Below, one piece after another: positions 1 through 6,710 of a DNA stretch of 51,178 bases; position 1 is the first letter of the stretch; each line of letters begins with the position of its first letter. Source of the stretch: Erysipelotrichales bacterium. GTDB taxonomy: Bacteria; Bacillota_I; Bacilli_A; RFN20; CAG-826. Location of the stretch: positions 1 through 51,178 of the forward strand of contig JAFLUZ010000005.1 of assembly GCA_022508535.1 (NCBI GenBank). The letters are read 5' to 3'. Made by a program: the position numbers and the translations under genes. The notes beneath the pieces are model-generated. The model made no database searches. It was given only the letters and a program-made list of their open reading frames with translations, and was not told the DNA's origin.

Positions 1-62
1 TTTTGCACCTTCCAATAACTCTCTAAGAAATTAATCTATTAATTAGTGCTTTCGCTAAAAAT

Positions 63-91
63 ATTATTACTTTTATAAAAAGTAATGTCAA
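63..91 (-). promoter_or_regulatory. Leftward promoter for a gene just outside the window
   Basis: On the minus strand TTGACA (91-86) is followed by a 17-bp spacer and AATAAT (68-63). The spacer contains a 9-bp inverted repeat (66-74 / 78-86), which could be an operator. Further down the minus strand, GGAAGGTG at about 14-7 looks like a ribosome binding site, so a start codon would lie just past position 1. No gene is visible in 1-430; the rest of that stretch is AT-rich with no supported ORF. Confidence 0.5.
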
Positions 92-271
92 GAATTTTTG
101 TTTTTGCTAAATTAACAAAGCATTGCCGAATTATTAACCTATTAATACCAACTTTATAAATATTTAGTCTAAATCGTTATAATTCTTTAAATTAATTATG
201 TTGTAATTTTTAAAGTAATTTATAGATAATTAAAGCATCTACAAATTACAAATAATATTTTGCTCATTTTA

Positions 272-301
272 AAATCGGATGCAATTTCTCACATCCGATT
301 T
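272..301 (-). terminator. Hairpin, possible terminator of the surface-protein operon
   Basis: A perfect 10-bp stem (AAATCGGATG / CATCCGATTT) closes a 10-nt loop. On the minus strand it is followed by TTTTAAAA, on the plus strand by TATTTTTTGA, so it could end transcription from either side. It lies 130 bp beyond the leucine-rich repeat gene. Confidence 0.55.
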
Positions 302-430
302 ATTTTTTGATTCCACTGTATTTCAAATGTTTTTTCTAGAAGTTTTTATCAAACTCATAAATCGTCAGCTAATTTCAATGAGACAAATTTATCCTAACAA
401 CCTTAAAGAATATTTTATAAATATAAGAAA

Positions 431-1756
431 TTATTTATTTGGTGTTGGTACACCATTAACGTATGACCATTGTTCTGCCCAATATACTGGTAAATACCTA
501 TTGTCATAAGAATAACGGCGATTCCAATCTGAATCCCATCCACTTGGTTGACTACTTGCTTCACAATAAATTGTTAAGGAATTACAGCCTTCGAATGCCA
601 ATTCCCTTATACTTGTAACACTACTTGGAATTATGATTGAGGTTAAAGAACTACAGTCACAGAATGCACGATACCCGATACTTGTTACACTACTTGGAAT
701 TATGATTGAGGTTAAGGAAGTACATCTAAAAAATGTACCATCCCCGATACTTGTTACACCATCTGGAATTGTGATTGTAGTTAAAGAACTACAGCCAGAG
801 AATGCACCATACCCGATACTTGTTACACTCTTTGGTATTACTATTGATGTTAAGGAACTACAATTTTCAAATGCACATTCTCCGATTTTTGTCACACTAC
901 TTGGAATTGTTAGTGATATTAAGGAACTACATCCATAGAATGTTTCATCTCTGATACTTGTTACACTAATTTGGATTGTAATTGAAGTTAAAAAGCTGCA
1001 GTTATAGAATGCACGTGACACAATATTTGTTACATTATAAGATCTGCCATTGAGTGTAATTTTATTTAATACTTCTACACGTTCCAATGAATTAAAAGTA
1101 TAGCCTGTCACTATGCCTTCACCATATTCAACAACATAGTAGACGCCATCTTTAATACCACAATTATTTTCGTTAATACCCCAATATGTCGGTACATAAT
1201 CATAAGTGTTATCGTTATTATGCACCAAATAATTCCATTCGTTATTCCAATAAGCTGGTTCGTTTTCTGCTTCACAATAGATTGTTAAGGAATTACAATG
1301 ATAGAATGCAAGATATCCGATACTTGTTACACTACTTGGTATAACAATTGAGGCTAAAGAATCACAACCAGAGAATGCCCAAGATCCGATACTTTTCACT
1401 GAATCAGGAATGGAAACCGTTACTAAATTTTCACAAACAAGAAATGCTTCACTTTTAATTGATGTAACAGGTAATCCATTATATTCACTTGGAATATTTA
1501 CATATAGAATATTCTTTGATGATACAGAAGTAACCGTATACTCTACTCCATTACTTGCTAATTCGTATTCTAACAAATGATCGTAAGTACTAGGAAGTGA
1601 AACTTTATAAGTTTCCAAATTATTATTATTTTCATTATTTTCATTATTTTCTATCTCGTTGTTACTCCCTATCTTATCGTTATTTCCCACTCCGCAAGAC
1701 ATAAATAATCCTGCTAATACGGCAAAAAATGTAATTATTCTAATTTTTTTATTCAT
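431..1756 (-). CDS. BspA-type leucine-rich repeat lipoprotein
   Basis: This 441-aa protein starts with a lipoprotein signal (MNKKIRIITFF, then FMSC with the lipid-modified Cys at about residue 21), an Asn/Glu-rich spacer, and two blocks of about 23-residue repeats of the form IPSSVTSIGxxAFxxCSSLTS. These are the LRR_5 repeats of BspA-like surface proteins, which in other bacteria act in adhesion. Each block ends with the same cap, NSLTIYCEA followed by a Trp-rich segment. It should sit on the outer face of the membrane. The start has a clear AAGGAG 9 nt upstream. It follows the HEPN-like gene by 34 bp, too little room for an obvious promoter, so it probably belongs to the operon switched by the G-tract promoter at 2643-2673. 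Ligand unknown. Confidence 0.85.
   Translation of the reverse strand: MNKKIRIITFFAVLAGLFMSCGVGNNDKIGSNNEIENNENNENNNNLETYKVSLPSTYDHLLEYELASNGVEYTVTSVSSKNILYVNIPSEYNGLPVTSIKSEAFLVCENLVTVSIPDSVKSIGSWAFSGCDSLASIVIPSSVTSIGYLAFYHCNSLTIYCEAENEPAYWNNEWNYLVHNNDNTYDYVPTYWGINENNCGIKDGVYYVVEYGEGIVTGYTFNSLERVEVLNKITLNGRSYNVTNIVSRAFYNCSFLTSITIQISVTSIRDETFYGCSSLISLTIPSSVTKIGECAFENCSSLTSIVIPKSVTSIGYGAFSGCSSLTTITIPDGVTSIGDGTFFRCTSLTSIIIPSSVTSIGYRAFCDCSSLTSIIIPSSVTSIRELAFEGCNSLTIYCEASSQPSGWDSDWNRRYSYDNRYLPVYWAEQWSYVNGVPTPNK
551..1010. repeat. 69-bp tandem repeats encoding the main LRR block
   Basis: About six imperfect copies of a 69-bp unit (23 codons) lie head to tail; the segment cttgttacactacttggaat recurs almost unchanged at about 613, 680 and elsewhere. 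Similar units recur at about 1280-1420 for the N-terminal block. Near-identity at DNA level could let repeat number change by recombination. Confidence 0.8.
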
Positions 1757-1790
1757 TGATTTTCTCCTTTTTATTGTTTGTTAGTTAAAT

Positions 1791-2219
1791 TTAATGAGCC
1801 ACTTTATCATAAAATTCTTTTAAAATAATATCCAAATAATGATTATACTTATCAAAATTAGTGTCAGCTAAATCTTTACTTGCTAAAGATGCATTATGGA
1901 CAATTTCATTTCTTATATTACGTAATGACTTTATCTCACAATTATTACTGCTTGTGCAAAAAATTGTGTCTAAAATTATTGAATCAATTTCGACTTTATG
2001 TTTTGATAAAGTTTTTTTTAATTTCATCAAATTTAAATTTTTTTCATCTTCATAAGATGATCTAATAATATATTTTGCTAATTTCTCACACACAAAATAT
2101 TTACCTAATAAAATTGCTAATTTTTCATCTATTATTTTCGTTTGCGATATTAGATCATTTTTTTTAAATGACTTCCTAATAGTTTCTTTATTAGGTGTAT
2201 CCTTTAATTGTTCACTCAT
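1791..2219 (-). CDS. Small HEPN-like protein
   Basis: A 142-aa protein, predicted largely helical, with no signal peptide or membrane segment. It carries LRNIRNEIVHN, where R103 and H108 form an Rx4H motif, the catalytic signature of HEPN ribonucleases. HEPN domains occur in toxin-antitoxin, abortive infection and RNA-processing proteins; the assignment rests on this motif and the helical character only. Its ATG overlaps the stop codon of the upstream lipoprotein gene (TAATG), so the two are translationally coupled. The LRR lipoprotein follows 34 bp later. No antitoxin-like partner is obvious unless the lipoprotein operon supplies one. It could instead be a non-catalytic HEPN or DUF4145-like protein. 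Confidence 0.5.
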   Translation of the reverse strand: MSEQLKDTPNKETIRKSFKKNDLISQTKIIDEKLAILLGKYFVCEKLAKYIIRSSYEDEKNLNLMKLKKTLSKHKVEIDSIILDTIFCTSSNNCEIKSLRNIRNEIVHNASLASKDLADTNFDKYNHYLDIILKEFYDKVAH

Positions 2220-2596
2220 TATTTTACTTGTATATAAGATGAATTTTTATATCCATCAGCGTAAAGCGAATACGCAACTTCATAAGTACTCTTTGCATTA
2301 TACTCTGTAACATAATCAGTGTCGCTATAATAGGTAAAATATATAGTTGTTGAAGTTGTTCCATTTCGACCAAAATACGCTTTATAGTAGTAATTATTTT
2401 TTAATGAATCTTCATTTATATGGACACAATAGACGGAACTAAAGAATTTATCGAGTTCCCCCTTATCAATACCCATAGACTTTGCTGATTCATCTAGATA
2501 TCTTTGATAGCCTTTCTTTGCAGTTGTTTTACCGCCACACCCAGTTAAAAGTAGGCCAGTCAAAGCAATCAAACTAAATTTCATTTTGTTTGTCAT
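2219..2596 (-). CDS. Small lipoprotein behind a G-tract promoter
   Basis: I recognise no family. The 125-aa product has a short lipoprotein signal (MKFSLIALTGLLLTGCGG, lipobox LTGC, lipidated Cys20), followed by a charged helix and a Tyr/Thr-rich, beta-prone C-terminal part. It should be anchored outside the cell membrane. The start at 2596 is chosen because AAAGGAG lies 12 nt upstream; the open frame continues to 2677, but that would run back through the G tract and the promoter. It is the first gene of the operon with the HEPN-like and LRR genes, and its stop overlaps the next start. Confidence 0.75.
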   Translation of the reverse strand: MTNKMKFSLIALTGLLLTGCGGKTTAKKGYQRYLDESAKSMGIDKGELDKFFSSVYCVHINEDSLKNNYYYKAYFGRNGTTSTTIYFTYYSDTDYVTEYNAKSTYEVAYSLYADGYKNSSYIQVK

Positions 2597-2642
2597 AATT
2601 TTTAAATACTCCTTTATTATGCAAAAAATATATACTATAAAA

Positions 2643-2673
2643 ATTATACCCCCCCCCCGTAGCCTTTCGTCAA
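2643..2673 (-). promoter_or_regulatory. Promoter with a G10 tract in the spacer (candidate phase switch)
   Basis: On the minus strand -35 TTGACG (2673-2668) and -10 TATAAT (2648-2643) are separated by 19 bp, ten of which are a pure G run (2658-2649). Loss of two G would give the optimal 17-bp spacing. Homopolymer runs in this exact place switch transcription in Neisseria porA by slipped-strand mispairing. It drives the lipoprotein start 47 bp downstream. Confidence 0.75.
2649..2658. repeat. C10/G10 homopolymer tract
   Basis: Ten consecutive C on the plus strand. It stands out sharply in this AT-rich sequence; I saw no other long C or G run in the window. Length should vary between cells if it acts as a contingency tract. 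Confidence 0.95.
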
Positions 2674-2901
2674 GCACAAAAACACTTTAATGTGATATGT
2701 AAATTATCAAATTAAATTCTCGTTTAATTGATATGGTGAAGTAACTTTATGAAATATCAGGTGAATTGTTATACCATCTTTGATCTGAATGTTTTTTTTA
2801 TTTTTGAAATTGTGTTTTATTTTCGCTCCCTATCCATCAATTATGGGCATTTAAAATTAAACGATTACAATTTAAGACACAGAAAAAATTTATATTTTCA
2901 A

Positions 2902-2965
2902 TGAAAGCATTTTCAAAAAAAATATACAAAATGTTATTGCGAAAATTTCTATTTATCTTTAACAT
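2902..2965 (+). promoter_or_regulatory. Weak promoter and near-cre site before the kinase gene
   Basis: TTGCGA (2937-2942) and TAACAT (2960-2965) are 17 bp apart, ahead of the gene at 3010. Just upstream, TGAAAGCATTTTCA (2902-2915) matches the CcpA cre consensus except for the central CG. The remaining part of the 2678-3009 gap holds only an imperfect inverted repeat (2706-2716 / 2723-2732) of unknown meaning. Confidence 0.3.
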
Positions 2966-3009
2966 TAATATGTGAATATATATTTCACAAATAATAAGGA
3001 AGTTGAGGT

Positions 3010-3483
3010 ATGGCTATGGTTACTGTCCACATGTTGGTCGGCATTCCCGGATCCGGAAAATCAACTTATGCTAAAAATGTTTTAGTAAAGGAATTTAACT
3101 GTAAAATCGTTACTTCTGATGGAGTTAGAATGGAGCACCCTGATTGGGGTGAAGAACTCGTTTGGCCTGAAGTATATCGCTTGCTTTCAGAAGAAATCTC
3201 TAATGGTCGCGATGTAATTTATGACGCTACAAGTCCTACTCCTAAAGTTAGAGCAAGATTTTTTGAAAAGTTGAATGAAAGAATTCCTAATACTAAATTC
3301 CATGTCGGTGCATATTATTTTCCAACTCCTGCGAATATTTGTTATCAACGTATTGAAAAACGTAATTTAATTCCTGGCGAACATTTCTTCCCTCTTGATA
3401 AAGTTGAAAGTTATGCGACTACTATCGTAAAACCAACTGTTGAAGAAGGATTTGAGTTTGTTAAAGAAGTTATAACATATTAA
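3010..3483 (+). CDS. AAA_33-type P-loop kinase
   Basis: A 157-aa cytoplasmic protein. The Walker A motif GIPGSGKST sits near residues 11-19, followed by TSDGVRME and, near the middle, DVIYDATSPTPKVR, the usual layout of small P-loop kinases of the polynucleotide kinase/zeta-toxin-like AAA_33 group, which phosphorylate small molecules or nucleic acid ends. Substrate cannot be read from sequence. The length is that of a single-domain member. AAGGAAG and GAGG lie just before the ATG; a second ATG two codons in is possible. It is a single-gene unit: terminator directly behind it, decayed gene beyond. No toxin-antitoxin partner is adjacent. Confidence 0.75.
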   Translation: MAMVTVHMLVGIPGSGKSTYAKNVLVKEFNCKIVTSDGVRMEHPDWGEELVWPEVYRLLSEEISNGRDVIYDATSPTPKVRARFFEKLNERIPNTKFHVGAYYFPTPANICYQRIEKRNLIPGEHFFPLDKVESYATTIVKPTVEEGFEFVKEVITY

Positions 3484-3511
3484 AAAGAAGCAATGACTGC
3501 TTCTTTTTTTT
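3482..3511 (+). terminator. Terminator of the P-loop kinase gene
   Basis: Stem AAAGAAGCA / TGCTTCTTT with a 5-nt loop and a run of eight T, starting next to the stop codon. Confidence 0.9.
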
Positions 3512-3559
3512 ACTTTATATAAAATAAAAATGAAAGTGCTCCCTAGTGACTAAATATTA

Positions 3560-3763
3560 TTAAAACTTTTCGTTTGCAATCATAAATTCCATCAAATTAA
3601 TATGCTTAATACCATTTCTTTTTTGGAGCATATAATCAGTTGTAACAACATATTTATCATAATTATCTTTTATTGCTTCTAACGCTCTGTATTCTCTATC
3701 TTCAGTTTCATTATTTAATGAAATTGTATACGAAACTTGAAGATTACCAATTTTCTTTTTCAA
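3560..3763 (-). pseudogene. C-terminal remnant of an AAA_14/DUF4143 ATPase
   Basis: The frame encodes about 67 residues including LQVSYTISLNNETEDREY, ALEAIKDNYDKYVVTTD and a final GIKHINLMEFM. This matches the conserved C-terminal end of the large AAA_14-DUF4143 ATPases, normally about 400 residues. The only possible start is TTG without a ribosome binding site, a stop codon lies nine codons upstream in frame, and none of the other frames up to 3970 shows the rest of the family. I therefore read it as a decayed fragment, not a gene. Confidence 0.7.
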
Positions 3764-3920
3764 TGTTAGTGTATCACTTAATGAAAGTTATTATCAAGTT
3801 ATCATTACATATTTTTGTATTTTTGCAAAAAATGCAATGGCAACGTGAGGTTTTAATCATGTATAAAAGTCCATTATTTAAAAAACATTACTGATTAAAA
3901 GATGCACTAATATGCATATA

Positions 3921-3954
3921 AAAAGGACACACAACATTTAAGCCATGTGTCCTT
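3921..3954 (-). terminator. Terminator of the XRE-SdpI gene
   Basis: On the minus strand AAGGACACA / TGTGTCCTT (9 bp, 14-nt loop) is followed by TTTTTATA, 18 bp beyond the stop codon at 3973. Confidence 0.85.
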
Positions 3955-3972
3955 AATAAAAGTAAGAAATGA

Positions 3973-4860
3973 CTATTTATTAATTTTCTTCATTTTATGT
4001 CGCAATACTTCATGATAAATAAAAGTAATTATGACACTAATTATTACTAGTAAAATGCTATAATTCACCCATGTTTCTTTAACCACAAGAGAAATTACTA
4101 ACATAATGACTGCAGCTATAAAACCTAAAATGCATTGTAATAAATTAACTTTATACCAAGCTTCTTTATTTGAAAGAGTAAAACTTGTTCTAAAACCTGC
4201 AAAGAAGTTAGGATTTTTATTAACAATAGGATTTGTTGAAGCTATTCCACATATAAATACCAACGCAATTTCACAAATCATAAATCTAGAAAATGTTATT
4301 TCATCAAATTTAATTAATAACACCATTGGTATAAATGTTCCGATAAAGAACAATATTTGCATTATAAGGAAAGTGCAACCAATAAATACTGAGTGTTTTT
4401 TATAATAAACATTATTCTTTGTAAAAAGTTTAGTAAATACACTAATTAAAAGTCCAAGTATCGGAAGTGCAAGAAATAAAAGATAAGTAAACTTACTTCC
4501 ATAAGTATTACCAGCAAAATCATAATGTGTTATAACTTCGGAAGGGAGAAATACTAACAAGCATAAAATATTTAAAATATTTAATAAACAAATAGTAGCT
4601 TGAGCAATAAAAAGGGTTTTTGATACTCTACTTCTTTTCTCTTCTTTAGATAATACAACTTCCCTATCATCATCTATTAGCTCATCAATTGTAACTTCAA
4701 ACAATAAACACAATTGTTTTAAAGTTTGAATATCAGGCTCATTAATGCCTTGTTCCCATTTCGAGACACTTTGACGGGAAATATGTAGATGATTTGCCAC
4801 ATCATCTTGTGTCAGATTCTTTTGAATTCTTAATTCTTTTAGTTTTTCGTTAAATTTCAT
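3973..4860 (-). CDS. XRE regulator fused to DUF1648/SdpI-like membrane domain
   Basis: The N-terminal 65 residues are a Cro/C1-type helix-turn-helix (LRIQKNLTQDDVANHLHISR, then QSVSKWEQG). About six membrane segments follow. Segment one to two contains THYDFAGNTYGSK, as in DUF1648, and later NPNFFAGFRTSFTLSNKEAW, as in the SdpI immunity/signalling family. A DNA-binding head tethered to an SdpI body suggests a membrane-bound sensor-regulator; the SdpI proteins of Bacillus sequester a repressor and give immunity to a peptide toxin, but here regulator and sensor would be one chain. The ATG at 4860 has GAGGTGG 5 nt upstream; a GTG three codons earlier is less likely. It lies downstream of the ABC exporter pair, which it may control. 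Confidence 0.85.
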   Translation of the reverse strand: MKFNEKLKELRIQKNLTQDDVANHLHISRQSVSKWEQGINEPDIQTLKQLCLLFEVTIDELIDDDREVVLSKEEKRSRVSKTLFIAQATICLLNILNILCLLVFLPSEVITHYDFAGNTYGSKFTYLLFLALPILGLLISVFTKLFTKNNVYYKKHSVFIGCTFLIMQILFFIGTFIPMVLLIKFDEITFSRFMICEIALVFICGIASTNPIVNKNPNFFAGFRTSFTLSNKEAWYKVNLLQCILGFIAAVIMLVISLVVKETWVNYSILLVIISVIITFIYHEVLRHKMKKINK

Positions 4861-4917
4861 AATAACCACCTCACACCTATATTAAATGATAAAAGTAAAT
4901 ATTTTAAAAGAACTTTA

Positions 4918-4938
4918 CGCGCACCTTAAAGTTGCGCG
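4918..4938 (-). promoter_or_regulatory. GC-rich inverted repeat between ABC operon and regulator
   Basis: CGCGCA / TGCGCG arms around a 9-nt centre that itself reads CTT-A-AAG, giving a nearly symmetrical site. On the minus strand it is followed by TAAAGTTCTTTT, so it may end the ABC operon; its symmetry and position before the XRE gene would also suit an operator. Confidence 0.45.
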
Positions 4939-4973
4939 GCGTTTCTAAATCATTTTTTCTTGACATTTCAATA

Positions 4974-6710
4974 TTATTGTTGCTTAAATTGTGCATTATA
5001 TAATTCATAATAAAATCCTTTTTTATTTAATAGATCATCATGTTTTCCTTGTTCAATGATTTTTCCTTTATCCATAACAAGAATTAGATCAGCATTCCTA
5101 ATTGTAGATAAGCGATGTGCAATGATAATTGATGTTTTTCCTTTCATTACTTCATCGAAACCTTCTTGGATAAGAACTTCTGTTCTTGTATCAATACTTG
5201 AAGTTGCTTCATCAAGAATTAACATTTCTGGTTTTGCTAAAAATAATCTTGCAATGCATATTAATTGCTTTTGCCCATTAGATAAACCAAAGTCATCACT
5301 TACAATAGTGTCGTAGCCATCTTTCATTTGCATAATAAAATTATGAGCTTTTGCTTTTTTACTAGCTTTAATTATTTCTTCTTCAGTTGCATCAAGTTTC
5401 GCGTAACGAATATTATCTTTTATTGTTCCTTTAAAGATCCAAGTATCTTGTAAAACCATACCAAAATGCTCGCGTAACGTATCTCTATTTGTATCTAATA
5501 TATCTTGATTAGAAACAATTATTTTACCTTTGTTTTGATCATAAAAGCGCATGATCAAATTAATAAGTGTAGTCTTACCACATCCAGTTGTTCCAACAAT
5601 TGCAACCTTTTGTCTTGACTTAATAGCAAAATCAATTTGTTTTAAAATTAGATGCTCATTATCATAGGAAAAATCAACGTTTTCAACTTTGATGCCACCA
5701 CTTTGATATACAAATGATGGTTTACCACTATCATCAATAATATTTTGTTCTTCTAAGATATTTTGCACACGATTAATAGAGGCAAATGAAGTTTGAAGTT
5801 CTGAAATTACATTAGATATTTCATTAAATGGTTTAGTATAGTGATTTGCAAAAAGTAAGAATGTCACTAATGTTCCTATTGTTAAACTAAATGATCCATT
5901 TGCCACAAATAGACCGCCAACAATTGCAAGTGTGGCATATATTATGGCATTAATTAATCTTGTTGCTGGATTAATAATCGATGCAATAAATTCTGCTTTA
6001 AAATTAATTTTTAAAAAATCTTTATTAATTTCATCAAACTCTTCTTCTTTTTCTAATTCGTTATTGTAAGAAACGATTATTTTTTGATTTGTAAGATTTT
6101 CATTAATAAATCCACCCATCTTACCTTTGATGTCTGATTGGATTTTATATATTTTCTTTGATCTTTTTGCGATTATTAGTGAAAATATCAAAGAAAGCGG
6201 AGTTAAAACAAATACAACAATTGCAAGTGGATAACATAGATAAATCATGATAGCCAAAGTTAAAATAATTGTCATCACACCTGTAAATAATTTTTGGAAT
6301 AATTGCATAAGTCCATCCGATATCGTATCAATATCGGCAATCACTGCGGTAATTAAATCTCCATGTTGATGGGTGTCAATATATGATACTGGAACACTTA
6401 ATAACTTATCGATTGCTTTTTTTCGTAAATCACTAACAATTCGATAACACATCTTTGAGGAAATATAACGAAGATGCCAATCAGAAAGTAAAGAAACTAA
6501 AGCACATACAATAAGAATTATTAAATCTTTTTTTAATAAGACAAAATCTACATCATTAATATCTTTAATAATATCGACAATGCGACCTGTCATTATAGTA
6601 AATAAAATGGTTGCACAGACAAAAAATAAAGAAAGTACAATGCATATTATTAAAGAAAACAAATGTGATTTGAGGTTTTCCTTAAAAAATCTTATAGTTG
6701 ATTTAGGCAT
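4974..6710 (-). CDS. ABC exporter subunit 2 (catalytic-site half)
   Basis: A 578-aa half-transporter: six membrane segments then a nucleotide-binding domain with Walker A GTTGCGKT (about 373-380), LSNGQ in place of the LSGGQ signature (476-480), Walker B LILDEA with catalytic Glu501, and switch His532. It should pair with the product of 6703-8436 as a heterodimeric multidrug/lipid exporter of the LmrCD/BmrCD type. Its Walker B and His are intact but its signature is altered, the reverse of the partner. The start at 6710 has AAAGGAAG 8 nt upstream and overlaps the partner's stop by 8 bp (ATGCCTAA); the frame is open 11 codons further but that lacks support. Substrate unknown. Confidence 0.9.
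   Translation of the reverse strand: MPKSTIRFFKENLKSHLFSLIICIVLSLFFVCATILFTIMTGRIVDIIKDINDVDFVLLKKDLIILIVCALVSLLSDWHLRYISSKMCYRIVSDLRKKAIDKLLSVPVSYIDTHQHGDLITAVIADIDTISDGLMQLFQKLFTGVMTIILTLAIMIYLCYPLAIVVFVLTPLSLIFSLIIAKRSKKIYKIQSDIKGKMGGFINENLTNQKIIVSYNNELEKEEEFDEINKDFLKINFKAEFIASIINPATRLINAIIYATLAIVGGLFVANGSFSLTIGTLVTFLLFANHYTKPFNEISNVISELQTSFASINRVQNILEEQNIIDDSGKPSFVYQSGGIKVENVDFSYDNEHLILKQIDFAIKSRQKVAIVGTTGCGKTTLINLIMRFYDQNKGKIIVSNQDILDTNRDTLREHFGMVLQDTWIFKGTIKDNIRYAKLDATEEEIIKASKKAKAHNFIMQMKDGYDTIVSDDFGLSNGQKQLICIARLFLAKPEMLILDEATSSIDTRTEVLIQEGFDEVMKGKTSIIIAHRLSTIRNADLILVMDKGKIIEQGKHDDLLNKKGFYYELYNAQFKQQ

Noticed and set aside
279-509. Rightward ORF of 76 codons
   Set aside because: Overlaps the terminator stem and the LRR gene end; no binding site or recognisable product.
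633-938. Rightward ORF of about 100 codons inside the LRR gene
   Set aside because: Antisense shadow of the tandem repeats; no start signal.
2219-2677. Long form of the small lipoprotein starting at 2677
   Set aside because: It would read through the G tract and TATAAT and would bury the lipoprotein signal; ATG 2596 has a good binding site.
3560-3763. Real small gene
   Set aside because: Only a TTG start without binding site, stop just upstream, and homology only to a C-terminal end, so treated as remnant.
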